From: Agrostemma githago
Lineage: Eukaryota > Streptophyta > Magnoliopsida > Caryophyllales > Caryophyllaceae
Assembly (NCBI GenBank): GCA_958450325.1
Contig: OY288242.1
Coordinates: 65,611,562 to 65,675,561 of the forward strand
DNA: 64,000 bases
Direction: 5' to 3'
In this document: piece by piece, positions 9,118 through 19,539 of the stretch
Layout of the letters: the number at the start of each line of letters is the position of its first letter
Position numbering within the stretch: the first letter of the stretch is position 1
The notes under the pieces: model-generated
Databases searched by the model: none
What the model was told of the DNA's origin: nothing
What the model saw: the letters and a program-made list of their open reading frames with translations, nothing else
Made by a program: the position numbers and the translations under genes

Positions 9118-10463
9118 TGATTGCTTATTCATTTCATGTGTCGTGTTTATATAGCTTTATTCCCTCGATTTCGTTGTCTTTTCCGGTCGGAATGCGCTCT
9201 TTAGAGCCGTTTCTTCTAACATTTTTCTTTGAGTGAGTGTTTTTGTAGATTCTACACGATTTCAGGTCTTTATGTGCATTCACACTCATATCTGGTTAGA
9301 AGAACGATCCCGAGACAAAACCCGTGCTTTAGGACGTCTAGGCGAAGAAGAAATGAGAAGTGTCGATTCATTGGGCCATGGAAAGCGGCCCATTACTTGT
9401 TTTATTAGTGTTGTGCGCGCCACCCTGCCCTGACAGGCCGCCTGCTGGCCGGCCGACATGACACATTTGACGATTTAAGCTTGATTTCAAGTTGCGCTTT
9501 GGCCCCTGCATGTGGCAGGCCGCCTGCTGGCCGGCCGACGTGCACACTCAGATTTTTCCGCCAATTTTGTTTAACAAAGGCTTTTTATTTTGTTTTCTAT
9601 CACTTTTTTTAAGAACTTAGAATTTTTCCTTAGAAAAACACATGTGACACTTAGCATTCTAGCACTCGGTTTCAACTCGTACTCGATTTCGGTAAATTCG
9701 TTTATGCAATTTTCAGTTTTACGTTTCAATCTTCATCGTAAATTACTTAGTTCGTCATAATCTTCTCTATTTACAATTCGTCGTTCCGTTTAGTTCGCTA
9801 GATTCTCGTTCGTTTATTGTTAGATTTATTTGCTTCACTTTTTATCATGAATTCTATGTATGCGATTTGTTGTTTCGTAATTATCATGCGTAGCTAATTT
9901 TCTCGCTAGGGTCGAGGGGGATCGATGGATTATTATACGATTATGTTGCTTCGATACTAAATTTATAATTATGCTAGTACTATTTTCGCGTGCTTTATTT
10001 GTCGATTAATTTGTTAAAGGCCACAACATTTTAATCTGTTTGGGAAATTCTAGTTCCTGTGCGAAAGCCGAATTAGGATTAGATCACGCACGATTTTGTA
10101 GGGAGCCTAATAAGTTGCAAGAGCCCGTTAGATCCTTCCTAGGTTGATACGATTCGAAAGAACGTGTTATAGCCGACTAGCATGTTATGTGTTTATTATC
10201 GTCGTTGCCTAATTGTCGATTATCTATCGTGAACCCGTGACCTTAGTTTTCCTCTCATTTTTTAGAATCTTTTATTCACATTCGTATTTTAGTAGTTTTT
10301 TATTAATCTCCATCAATCAACCCGTTTAGAGCATTTTAGAATCGCCATAGCTATTAGACGTGTTTAACTGTTTCCCTGTGGATACGATACCTTGCTTGCC
10401 GCTATATTTTTGTTAGTAGCATTGGGTTTATCTTGATTGGGTGAGACGACTTAACCCATATCA
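9118..10463 (+). repeat. E3 5' LTR (1346 bp)
   Basis: Starts TGATTGCTTATT, ends CCCATATCA, and is followed by AATT and the PBS. U3 contains two copies of a GC-rich palindromic block (9424-9541). I see no clear TATA box in the 150 bp after them, so the promoter may be eroded. The rest is AT-rich without genes. The 3' partner is outside the window. Confidence 0.88.
9424..9541 (+). promoter_or_regulatory. E3 LTR palindromic blocks
   Basis: The 18-mer GCCTGCTGGCCGGCCGAC occurs at 9440 and 9522, each preceded by a CCTG...CAGG inverted repeat. The blocks are 82 bp apart in otherwise AT-rich U3. This resembles the family-specific palindromes in the other LTRs of the window, but here the spacing is not the 21/72 pattern. 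Confidence 0.6.
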
Positions 10464-10467
10464 AATT

Positions 10468-10484
10468 TGGCGCCGTTGCCGGGA
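10468..10484 (+). promoter_or_regulatory. E3 primer-binding site (tRNA-Asp type)
   Basis: TGGCGCCGTTGCCGGGA four bases after the LTR. It matches the tRNA-Asp-type PBS of E1 and E8 except for the shortened G run at its end. Confidence 0.88.
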
Positions 10485-10589
10485 AAACGGTTTTTCTTGT
10501 TTTTTAGCTTGTTTCTTTTTTGCTCCCTTTCGTCTCAAGGAATTAAAACTCCTTGAGATTGATCTCACTCCCTATTTGTAGTTTTGCTT

Positions 10590-10658
10590 ATGCCCAGGTC
10601 TTTTCGGTCATCAGAGCTTACTCTGTTCGATCCTGAACCCGAGAAAACCTTTCGTAGG
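10590..10658 (+). pseudogene. E3 gag, first 23 codons (split by E4)
   Basis: ATG at 10590 opens MPRSFRSSELTLFDPEPEKTF..., similar to the E1 gag start. The frame runs to 10658, the last base of the GTAGG target duplication, and continues in the same frame at 51567 beyond E4. The 100-bp leader before it has no other ORF. Confidence 0.85.
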
Positions 10659-11417
10659 TGTTTTGGTAAAGATTTTCCAGGTTTACGATTTTGGTTGTGG
10701 GTTAAAGCGATCGTCCTATAACTATGGGTTGGCAAAGTAATATCGAATCTAGTAAACTAGGAACAACGAAAGAAAGAAGACGACACACAAAGTTTGGTGA
10801 CGCGGAAATCCGATGTGGGAAAAACCGCAGGGGGAGTCGGAATCCCGCCAAGATTTCACTATGAACGGAAAAAGAATGAAGATAAGAATACAAATATGGG
10901 TATATAATCTATGGATGATGATAAGTATTTTGCTATATTGTAGGCTTGGAGTTGGTGTGCAATGATCCCCCTTCTCTTCCTCTCCTTCCTCCTTTTATAT
11001 TGCTGCTGCCCGTTATCTCTTTATTACTTGGAGTCTTTGCCTTCAATCCCTCTTTTATTGCTTGAGATCTTGGCCTTTAATATCCTCTCCCAGCCGTTAC
11101 ATCCTTCTCCTCCTTTCTCTCCCGGTCTGCAGGAGGGTTTCCCCATTTGTAGGGATTGCCTCTTTAATCCTCTTTCTTTTGTTTGTATGGGCTGAGTTTG
11201 TTGTAGTTAGGTTACGTTTTGGGCTCTCTCATTTGCTTGGCCCATTACCTTGTTTGTTATTCAGGGTTTGATTGTCTTGACGTCTTTGACTTCCGTCTTT
11301 TAGTCCTCGACTTTGACTTCCGTCCTTTGACCTCTGACCTTTTGACCTCTGACCTTTTGACCTTCCACTCATAATGCGCCATGTCGTATTCCGGAGAGGC
11401 GATTTTTGGCCCAAACA
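10659..11417 (-). repeat. E4 3' LTR (759 bp)
   Basis: On the plus strand it runs tgttttgg...cccaaaca. It matches the right LTR (50796-51561) base for base apart from scattered substitutions and small length changes in a TTGAC-rich tract. TATA box on the minus strand: the copy of TATAAAA near 10990. Confidence 0.93.
11274..11364. promoter_or_regulatory. TTGAC (W-box core) cluster in E4 3' LTR
   Basis: Six TTGAC cores occur within about 90 bp in U3, several as TTTTGACC/TTTGACTT. TTGAC(C/T) is the core site for plant WRKY factors. The matching tract in the 5' LTR (51415-51516) has eight because of an extra short repeat. The cluster lies roughly 280-380 bp upstream of the TATA box in the element's orientation. 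Confidence 0.6.
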
Positions 11418-11433
11418 AATGCCCCCAAATTTC
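11418..11433 (-). promoter_or_regulatory. E4 polypurine tract
   Basis: The minus strand reads GGAAATTTGGGGGCATT directly next to the 3' LTR, where plus-strand synthesis should be primed. Confidence 0.75.
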
Positions 11434-11480
11434 CGACTAAGCTCATCTTAGGCGGGAATTTCCGTTCGCTTGGATTGTAG

Positions 11481-12456
11481 ATGGTTTACGTGATGATTGA
11501 TTCTTTGACCCGACCATTCGGCCTAAACCCAGAGCAGATGACATTTCGCAACTTGCTCTACTCTTCCAAAGGTGATCCTTCATCTCCTCCCCCAGAAGAA
11601 GAAGAGTCTGGAAAGAACATGTCTTCGGATAAGATACATCCATGCTGGGCTAAGTCTGCCTGGCCTCGGCTTTCCATGGTACTCACTTTCGCTTGCCTTC
11701 CTTGTCAGGATCCTGCTAAGCCTCGTGTTTCCATAGAGTAAGTGGCTGCTAGGAGGTAGGCCGTTGCTACTAGGGCGGTCTCCAAGAGAAAAGTTAGTTC
11801 TGCTTCTGCTGGCCTTGCAGGTTCGAGGAGAAGGTGTAACTCGTCACCTCTCTCAGAAATTACTCCTGCAGAAAATGAACCCCTAGTGGTAAATCTTTCT
11901 GAGTCTCACTCTTATTCTGCCCCCAGGTCCGTTGAGGACGTTCCTGCTGGAGTGGTGCTCGAATTTCCTGGAGACTTCGGTACGTCCAAGTCTACAGAGG
12001 ACATGACTTTTCTGGATCATATGCTACTTCCTGGTCCCAGATCTGTGCTAGAAAAAGTTCTCTGGAGGAGTTGGATTTGGTTCGCGGATTGCTGGTGGAG
12101 GAATCTGGCAAAAGACAAAAGCTTAGTGCAGATATGGTGGAGAAGCACAAAGATTGGGACCTGGTTGTAGAGAAGAAGCGACTGTAAGAGGAATTTCCTA
12201 TGGCGTCTAACTCGGATGCTCTTCTCTGACGTGGAGGCGGAGGATCTGGAAGAATTTGTTGATTCTCCTCCCCCTGGTCAGGATGCTGATGGGTAAGAGG
12301 TTGTGGATCAGGAGGACGCCGCTGATGATCGTGGGAGAGGTCATGCTGCTGTTCGTCTTGATTATCCAGAGACCCAGGTTTCTGCAGGAGGATCTGCTAC
12401 AGTTCCACCTCCACCAGAGGAAAATGTCCAGGCTGTGGGCCAAGTTCTGCTGGAGT
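11481..12456 (+). pseudogene. E4 decayed antisense accessory ORF
   Basis: Downstream of pol and on the opposite strand, broken frames read like one decayed protein. They include a Ser/Pro/Glu-rich part (11481-11741), a Lys/Arg-Ser-rich part (about 11770-11850), an acidic Ser-rich part (11886-12040), a Leu/Glu/Lys-rich part with coiled-coil look (about 12050-12190) and an acidic Pro-rich tail ending near 12456. At least four stops or frameshifts separate them. Position and strand match the intact antisense genes of E5 and E7. I cannot name a domain. Confidence 0.5.
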
Positions 12457-12559
12457 GATGTTACTCCCCTTTTGTTGTACTCTTTTCCCGACTTGTGAAT
12501 CCTGTGGGGCATGAACTTCCGATCTGTTAGTGTTTGCAAAAAATTCTATAGTACCTTCG

Positions 12560-13414
12560 TCTTTGCTCAGGGGAGCAAAGTGTCTGTTGAATACTGTGGC
12601 ACTCATATGTTTAACTTTTGATCGTAATCGTTTGCTTTCGATCATAAGTGTTTGCTTTTGATTGTAATCGTTTGTTGTAGTTTTGTCTTACTACCTTCTG
12701 TTGTATGCATGCCTTATGTTTGTATGGTCGACCTTTGATATAGTGGTGGCCTGGGATTTAGTTCGCCCACTCAGTAGGAGATGCCACGCTTTGCGCGGGT
12801 GCTAAGTGGCGCAGGAGACTGTAATGTCCCGGTTGTAGGCACTTAGTCACAAGACACACGCCTCTGTAGAAATTCTACACTCCACCAGATTAGTTACCAG
12901 TTCCTAGTTTGGAAAAATTGATGAAATTTGGCAAAGACGGGGGATGCAATTCTTGAAGACATATGCGGAGGAAAATAAACTTTCGAAAACATATGAAAAA
13001 GAAAATCAAACTTTGATGCAAAAAGAGAATCAAATGTAATGCGAAAAGAAAATCAAACTTCGATGCAAAAGGAAAATCCAACTTTGATGCAAAAAGGAAA
13101 TCAAATTTTGATGACATAAAAGAAAATCAAATTTGATGACACATGCATAAAGAAAATCAAAATTTAATGACATGAAAGGGTCAAACTCTAAAGGCATACT
13201 TGAAGATGAAACATCTGACTTTTAAATTTTGTGAAAAGAAAGCAAAACAGGCAGAAGGACAAAAGGAAAGTTTAAATATATGTTTGCAAGGTTTGATAAG
13301 ATTAAACCTGGGTTCTGGTGGAGGTGCATCTGGCAGAATATATGCCATGTTTCTGGCGGCAGTGGCCCATGTTTCTGGCAACGTTGGCCCCTGTTTCTGG
13401 CGACGTTGGCCCAT
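12560..13414. repeat. E4 non-coding spacer with three short tandem repeat tracts
   Basis: 12600-12680 holds repeats of a TTTGATCGTAATCGTTTGCT-like unit. 12985-13175 holds about seven degenerate AT-rich copies of an AAAATCAAACTTTGATGCAA-like unit. 13346-13412 holds three copies of a 22-24-bp unit around TTTCTGGCGACGTTGGCCC. No gene is seen. The last tract abuts the end of the integrase gene. Confidence 0.6.
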
Positions 13415-14246
13415 TTAAAAGAAGTATTTCTTCAAGTGTATGATGTTCCATGGTTTTTGGATGATTTTCCCCTCCATGGTCATAAGTCGGTAGGCTCCGT
13501 TCCCAACCACCTTCTCCACTTGGTAGGGTCCTTCCCAATTGTAGGCGAACTTCCCTGCCTGCTGATTTATGGTGTTCTGGAAGACTTTTCTGAGAACTAG
13601 GTCTTCTTCTCGCAGAACTCTTACTTTGACATTCTTGTTGTAGCTTCTGGCGACTGTCTGCCTGTAGGAGGCCATCCTGATTTGGGCGTCTGTTCTGAGT
13701 TCGTCTATGGTGTCCAGGTTGTTTGCCATTTCCACCTGGTTCTTTTCCTCTGTTATGCAACCGTATCTATGGGTAGGCACTCTTACTTATGAAGGGATGA
13801 CCGCCTCAGCACCAAAGACTAAGCTGAAAGGCGTCTGTCCTGTAGCCACCTTGGGTGTGGTTCTGTCGGACCATAACACCAAGGGGAGTTCTTCTGCCCA
13901 TCTCCCCCCCTGCTTCCTCTAGTCTCCTCTTCAGGTTGTCTATCACAATTTTGTTGCTAGACTCCGCCTGACCATTAGACTGAGGGTTTCATGGGTAGAC
14001 TTGCTTAGTGTGATATTCCACCTGGTGCAATAGGCTTCCATCTTGTTGCCAATAAATTGGGAGCCATTGTCGCAGATGATTTCTGAAGGAATGCCAAACC
14101 TGCAGATAATGTTACGTTTTATGAAGGATATAACCTGTTTCTCAGTCACCTGAGGGAATGCTTCTGCTTCTATCCACTTGGAGAAGTAGTCTGTCATGGC
14201 CAACATGAAGACTTTGTTTCCTGGGGCTCTTGGTAGCTTACCAACA
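13415..14246 (-). pseudogene. E4 integrase catalytic core and C-terminal part
   Basis: 14246-13943 encodes the core: DIVGKLPRAPGNKVFMLAMTDYFSKWIEAEAF and then the second catalytic Asp in IICDNGSQF. A frame break follows at about 13950-14050, so the Glu region is lost or out of frame. 13780-13415 encodes the C-terminal part (AQIRMASYRQTVARSYNKNVK, FAYNWEGPYQVEKVVGNGAYRL), the chromatin/DNA-binding tail typical of gypsy integrases. E5 separates this segment from the zinc-binding part at 29992-30315. Integrase would insert element cDNA; this copy is dead. Confidence 0.88.
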
Positions 14247-15236
14247 ATATCTGTGGACATGACGTAGGTCCACCCCAACGCGGCCACGCGCGGGTTTGGG
14301 TAGGCGAATGAATCTCGTGGTGAGATTGCTCTCGGGTTCGAAATTTAAGTCAAAATGGAGTCGCCACCGAATTTTGTGGTTATTCGGAACCATACGAGCC
14401 CACTCTATGTCGTCATGGGCTATACACAAAGTAAGCCCACTTCGATTTCAGAGTTTATTGGGCTCGTCCCTTTGCATTGCAATATCGATACCGTCTAAAC
14501 CGGCTTTCGTATATAGAATGACTCTCGTGCGCCAAGGGTTTCGGACATCCGGAAACCAAAGGTTCTGAGTAAGGGGTGAGGGTACGTGTTGGGAAGCCCA
14601 CTAAGGACACCCAGCCCCGCCCGCACATGGCGGCCTCTACTAAGACATCGTTCATGTTCGTGTGCGCGCGCTAGTAAAACGATTAAATGATATGCAAACA
14701 GCGTTTTTGGGCTAAGCATGCGAGTTGTTGATTAACTACGTCATTTAATGCATCTTGATTATAGTCGAAATGATTTAGCATGCGAGGTTCATTTATAAAG
14801 CGGTAAGCAAGTAAATAAATAAAACTCGGAAATAAGTAACGTACAAGTTACACGGGCGGAAATACAACCCGGCCAATACAAAAATAAACGGAACAATAAA
14901 TAATAATAAAAAGATAGGAACGAACCCATACGTAAACTTGACCACGAAATGTGTAAGTGGACTAACCCCGTTTAAATGCACATTATGTTGTACATCAAAC
15001 GAAGGACGGAGACATAGGACCTAGGCGTGATGCTAGCCCGATCCTATGCCTCGATGCCTTGTCCCGACTTATCACGTCGAAAAATCGATCAAAGTCGTTT
15101 TAAGTGTCGTGATGAGCATGAGTTTTGAAAAGTGGATTCACGTGATTGGCTTTACACGTGTCGACTAAAAGTCCTAAAAAAAGGACGAGGCTTAAATGTT
15201 GCATTTAAGCTCTCGGTTTTCTGGGTTACAGGACCC

Positions 15237-15434
15237 ACTCGGTCGAGTCATGGTCTGACTCGGTCGAGTCATGGTCTGACTCGGTCGAGTGCGTCCTCAA
15301 AAAAGTTTCTGCCCAATGTTATGGACGCTACTCGATCGAGTGGCCTAAGCGCTCGGTCGAGTAGCCCCTCGAAAAAGGGTCTGCCCAGTTTTATGGACGC
15401 TACTCGATCGAGTGGCTTGTGCACTCGGTCGAGT
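15237..15434. repeat. E5 LTR palindrome array A (21/72-bp pattern)
   Basis: Motifs ACTCG(A/G)TCGAGT start at 15237, 15258, 15279, then 15330, 15351, then 15402, 15423. The step is 21 bp within groups and 72 bp between equivalent members. The about 40 bp between groups is also repeated (both gaps contain TCTGCCCA and TTATGGACGCT). In element orientation the array lies downstream of the TATA box, in the transcribed part. Confidence 0.85.
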
Positions 15435-16365
15435 AGCCCCTGTACGAGTGTTGACTCGTCTCGTTTTTGAGGTTTAAAATCGACGGTCGGTCGAATTAAA
15501 TGCAAATATCGCATGATTTGAATTTAACTCGACCTCCGGTACTATAATCGTGTACATGTACGGTTATAATACCGTTGTCGGGGTTTTATGAAAACATTTA
15601 CGTTAGAAAATTTGAATTAGCAACGGAATGCCTCCCTCTACGTCACGACATCGAAACTAACCCTTTCGGGTTATGTGATGTCGGTTTTCGTGTCAACGGG
15701 TTCCGCACTAATTAAAATGGGATCGAATGCGTTCAACTATGATTAGTCGCGATCACGTCACGCCCTTGAGTACATTGGGGCGGGGCTCCTCGAAAGGGCT
15801 CCACCTCCGTCGTTGCTCGTAAAGGGATTAGACGGATTTTGGGCGACAATTATAGTCAAATGTATCCAAAACCGGATTTTTGATACTAATGTATATACAT
15901 ACGCGGTATGATAGTAATATGTTAGTAACTCGAATAAAAAGTTAGTATGCGAAAATGTAAAGTGTTAGGATTAGAGTTAAAGTTAGTGTTAGGATTGCGA
16001 TACTAGTATAGGTATAATATTAACGATACAAAAATGTAAATAAAAGAAACAAAGATTGAAATGGGGTTTAGGACACCCTCAACATACATGCTTAGTAAGG
16101 ACCTCGGAAATGGACTCGCGAATAGTGACGGGACTTTGGAGTATCGAGGATGTATGTAAGTTATGGTGTATGTGTGTGTGTGGATGGATTGTCGGTTTTT
16201 CGAGGGACAAGGGACTCGGTTTTTTTGGTGTGTTTGCTTAGGATTGTAGGGTAGAGAATGTGACTGAAATGTGAGGTGAATGTAGGTAGAATTGGATTGG
16301 TAAAAAGTTGTCAAATGAGTGAGGGTCATGGGGTATTTATAGAGTTTACCCCACGACCTAGGGTC

Positions 16366-16473
16366 CCTCGATCGAGTGGCCCTAGTGCACTCGGTCGAGT
16401 GCCCTAGAAAATGGGCCTGATCCGGTTTTTGACGCTCCACTCGACCGAGTGGGTCAATGCACTCGATCGAGTG
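16366..16473 (-). promoter_or_regulatory. E5 LTR palindrome array B upstream of TATA
   Basis: Four ACTCG(A/G)TCGAGT-type palindromes start at 16366, 16389, 16439 and 16461. Steps are 23 and 22 bp within pairs and 72-73 bp between pairs. The first lies about 24 bp upstream of the TATA box (16333-16342) in element orientation. In the 5' LTR the equivalents start at 29483, 29506, 29556 and 29578, next to TATA 29450-29459. Confidence 0.85.
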
Positions 16474-16869
16474 GATCAGGTAAACCGAGATAAAAGAGGA
16501 AAGGGTTGACTTGGTTGATTATGTGATCTTTTTTGAATTTAGAAAAGGGCGCCAGCTTCTAGAAGGTGTACTTGGGCTGTTTTTGTGACGGGTTCGTCTT
16601 TGACCGGGTTTTGACCCGGCCGCCAAAAGACGGGATTTATTTTTGGTGTCGGTTTTGGCCCAAATTAGTCTTATTTTGCTCGGAACGACCCACTGGGTCT
16701 GAATTTGAGGTCTGTTTTGTGAGATTATTACTCCGCTAAAAGTCCATATCAGATATTATTTATTTCGGGTCCAAATCCGAGTATACTAAGTCACGTTTGC
16801 GTCCGATCATCATCGGGTGTTTGTCGGGAACTGCTATAGACACTAGCAGGCAAAATGCGGGTGTCTACA

Positions 16870-16883
16870 GAGCCCCCACTCTG
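16870..16883 (-). promoter_or_regulatory. E5 polypurine tract
   Basis: The minus strand reads AGAGTGGGGGCTC directly next to the 3' LTR. Confidence 0.75.
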
Positions 16884-17448
16884 ACTGAGGCTTGGACAAG
16901 GCGAAAGTCAGAGTAGCTACCAGGCCAATCGCAGATTACGACCTGGCAGCCTTCCGGTCGGGTCGTTTATAGTCCAGTAGACTTGCGTGAAGGGCTCGCC
17001 AGCCATAAGCAGAGGGTCATACCGGTCCTGCTGATGATAGCTCCGTGGGGAGTAAAACTTGCTTTTGGAGGTGTAGGAGTACCCGTATGCTGATACATTA
17101 TGGCTTTGACTGTAGCATTCTGGGATAAATATGGGCTCACGTTGGGGAGTGAAGTAGTTGCGCGGGGACTTGCTTCTGAAGTCGTGGGGTGCACCTGTAT
17201 GCTGACACATGAAAAATTGCATGTAACACACAGGCAAAACACCGACTCGTGCTGGGGAAAATGTGCTTGATTTTGAAAAAAGTTGAAATTTTTGAATTTT
17301 TTTTTAGAATTTTAGGAATTTTTAGAAAAATTTTAGGAAAACTCGGGACAACTAGATTCCTATTCTGGGTTGAAGTCAGGCCTGCACACGTTGGGGCCCA
17401 GATTGCTGAGGAGGCAGGGTTAGCTAGGTTACAGTCAGGCTTCCCTAT
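16884..17448. other. E5 upstream region of the antisense gene
   Basis: About 565 bp between the PPT and the antisense promoter. Short minus-strand ORFs (16917-17242) contain a twice-repeated segment with QHTGAPH/YQHTGTP but show no recognisable domain. I regard the stretch as regulatory or leader sequence. Confidence 0.4.
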
Positions 17449-17456
17449 TATAAATA
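17449..17456 (+). promoter_or_regulatory. TATA box of E5 antisense gene
   Basis: TATAAATA on the plus strand, 97 bp before the ATG at 17553. The distance suits a start site near 17480 and a short leader. It points away from the LTR promoter and so would drive transcription against gag-pol. Confidence 0.7.
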
Positions 17457-17552
17457 CAGGTCTCCCTGCTTCAGCTTACTGCACCTCAAATCAAAACTCT
17501 TCTTCTCTTAAAAAAAATCCCTCAGGCTTTCAAGAGAAATCAAGTTCCTGCC

Positions 17553-19402
17553 ATGGGTATCGAGCATCTCACTTCAATGCTTTTTGCCTGGTCCCAGCAC
17601 TTTCGGGACGAGGACAAAATTCAACTGACCCAAATGGGGATTGTCAGCCTGTTTCCTCTTCGGCGCCTAGTGACTGATTCACACTTTTTGGACGCCTGTC
17701 TGGCGTTTTGGGATACTACCCATCACGTCTTTGCGTTCCCGCGGGGAGAAATATGCCCTCTTCCCGTGGAGATCGCAGCCATCGGGGGTTGGAGCCCTGT
17801 GGCTCGTCCTGCCATCCCTCCGTTCTACCCGGACCCGAGGAGAAGACTGAGGGATTTCCTGGGTCTGTCTCATGCTGAGACAGATCGAATGGTGCGGGGA
17901 GATACTGTTTCCCTCTTTGACTTGGCTGACAAGTTCATGAACAGTCAAGATGTAAGGGCTACGCCTTCCCACAAGCGTAGGGCTTTTGCATTGTGCATGC
18001 TGCACCGCTACGTCTTCGAGGGGTTGATGAATGCTGACTCCTGCGTGGGTCAAATTAGGCTGATTGGAGTGGTTGACCAGATGGAGACTGGTCATAGCCC
18101 TGCCTGGCTAGCCACTGGGGAACTCATCATGGGTCTGGATGCTAGGCGACTTGACCCAACCCGACAACTGACGGGGAGCACCCTCATTCTGCAGGTATAC
18201 GTCTCGCGTTTTTTTTTTTTTTTTTACGCGCGATTTCCTGAGGTCCGTAAGTCACTCGATCGAGTGGACCTATCACTCGATCGAGTGATGTCTGCAAAGT
18301 GCTTCTGTCCATCTGTGAAGGGCTTACTCGATCGAGTGGGATGCTTTACTCGATCGAGTGTCACACCTGACGAGATTCTGGTTGTCTTCAGAGAGCCCTA
18401 CTCGATCGAGTGAGATGGTATACTCGATCGAGTGGGCTGCAGAGGACCATTCCGTCACTCATGAATTTTGTATATTCTTTGTAGGTTTGGTTGTCGGAAC
18501 GCCTGTCGATCATGGAGCCTCCTCCGAGTGTTCCCAACTACCGTAGCAGCCAAATCAGTTCAAGAGGGCGCCAGATAAGCTCGAATCACCATATAAATCG
18601 AGCTTACTGGGACGAGGAATTGGTGTTCCACGGTGGCCCATTGATTAGGTGGACGGTTGCTTGGTGGTTCCTTTCTAAGCTGACGGGGTTGGCCAAGAGG
18701 GACCAAGCTCGTTATCTTGTGATCCTGTCCCTCGACTGGACAGTTCACATTTACCCGGACCACATTCTGAGGCAGTTCGGTTCGTCTCAGCGCATTCCTG
18801 AGACTGAAGCCATTATTAGCGTCTCGCTCCAACTGACGGACGCTATGTGCGACACCTGGTTGCAACGATGGTTCACTCGTCCTACATGGACTATTCCCAA
18901 CCCTTGCCAATCCGCTTGGGTTTCTCGGGCTTACGAGAAATGGACTTCTGAGGAGTCCGAGGAAGCTCGCAAAGCTCTGAAGGTCGATGAGGCCTTCGAA
19001 CTGGTCTGTCGGGAGACGGCAAAGGACAATAGGGGATTCTTCGATGAGGGAGAGACCCCTGCTACCTTAGTCCGACTAGAGTCGGGTCTTAAGTCACATA
19101 CTAAGACTCGAGCTAAAGGTGCCGGTGCTAGTGGCACGCGGGGGCGGCAAAGCCCCCAGACTGACTTGGAGCGGCGACTTGGGCCAAGGCTGGCGGCCCG
19201 GGACCGATTAGGTCCGCGTGACCGGCTCCCAGAGCCTGTGAGGGCCCGACTCGGGCCTATCGAGGTGGATGAGGACTCGAGTTCCAAGAAACGAGTCCGG
19301 GCTATAGAGGTTCCTGTGGTGATCCGGGAACGCTCTCCTCCGCGTCGTCGTCAGTGGACGGTTAAGGAGGCCAAGGATAAGGGGAAGGGCAAGATGCCCT
19401 AA
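17553..19402 (+). CDS. E5 antisense accessory gene, two exons (519 aa)
   Basis: Exon 1 is 17553-18194 (214 codons) and exon 2 is 18485-19402 (305 codons plus stop). The 290-bp intron begins GTATAC after CAG and ends TTCTTTGTAG; removing it leaves one open frame. Exon 1 reads as a globular domain with LFAWSQHFRDEDK, CLAFWDTTHHVFAFPRGEICPL and EIAAIGGWSP. This is like the plant retrotransposon-associated domains catalogued as DUF7745/plant mobile domain (from memory, not checked). Exon 2 continues with YWDEELVFHGG, RWTVAWWFLSKLTGL and a Ser/Arg/Lys-rich tail that looks like a nuclear signal. Function is unknown. Unlike the gag-pol genes of the same element it has no stop or frameshift. The start ATG is the first after the TATA box in a fair context (gccATGgg). 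Confidence 0.8.
18195..18484 (+). other. Intron of the E5 antisense gene, carrying six palindromes
   Basis: GT-AG intron with a run of about 18 T near its 5' end. ACTCGATCGAGTG occurs six times, starting at 18254, 18275, 18326, 18348, 18400 and 18422: three pairs 21-22 bp apart, repeated every 72-74 bp. The same motif and spacing occur twice in each E5 LTR. All six intron copies are exact, while many LTR copies have the ACTCGGTCGAGT variant. Confidence 0.85.
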
Positions 19403-19533
19403 ATACCGAGTCCTTAGTTTTATTATTTAAATATTATTACTATTTTTGTCGTGTGTTTTTTTTTGTATTTTTTTGAATTCCTGCACTTGTAATTTTCCCA
19501 AGTTTGTTGGGGCTCTCTTTTTTTGTGATAATT

Positions 19534-19539
19534 AATAAA
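19534..19539 (+). terminator. Possible poly(A) signal of the E5 antisense gene
   Basis: AATAAA 132 bp after the stop codon, in a T-rich stretch. The space 19403-19798 between the convergent antisense gene and integrase holds nothing else I recognise. Confidence 0.4.

Larger units (their letters stand above)
14252..16869 (-). repeat. E5 3' LTR (2618 bp)
   Basis: On the plus strand TGTGGACATG...GGGTGTCTACA. It is 21 bp longer than the 5' LTR, exactly one extra unit of a 21-bp repeat that carries ACTCGGTCGAGT (15237-15290). Minus-strand TATA CTATAAATAC is at 16333-16342. It contains two palindrome arrays (15237-15434 and 16366-16473). Short ORFs inside it are repeated in the other LTR and look non-coding. 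Confidence 0.95.

Noticed and set aside
9233..9433. Host exon in the E3 LTR
   Set aside because: Lies inside a well-delimited LTR and has no splice or domain support.
10702..11271. Short hydrophobic ORFs in E4 LTR (also 50839-51332)
   Set aside because: T/C-rich LTR sequence translated in several frames; no conserved start and no known domain.
14296..14719. Short ORFs at the left LTR start (repeated at 27301-27857)
   Set aside because: They overlap on both strands, match between LTRs and show no domain.
16003..16440. 145-codon ORF (repeated at 29120-29557) as an LTR-encoded protein
   Set aside because: Present in both LTRs only because LTRs are copies; low-complexity His/Ser/Thr-rich product and it overlaps the TATA box and palindromes.
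18254..18434. CRISPR-like array (regular repeats with spacers)
   Set aside because: The repeats are 13-bp palindromes in alternating short and long spacing inside a plant retrotransposon intron, with no cas genes; the spacers are themselves related.
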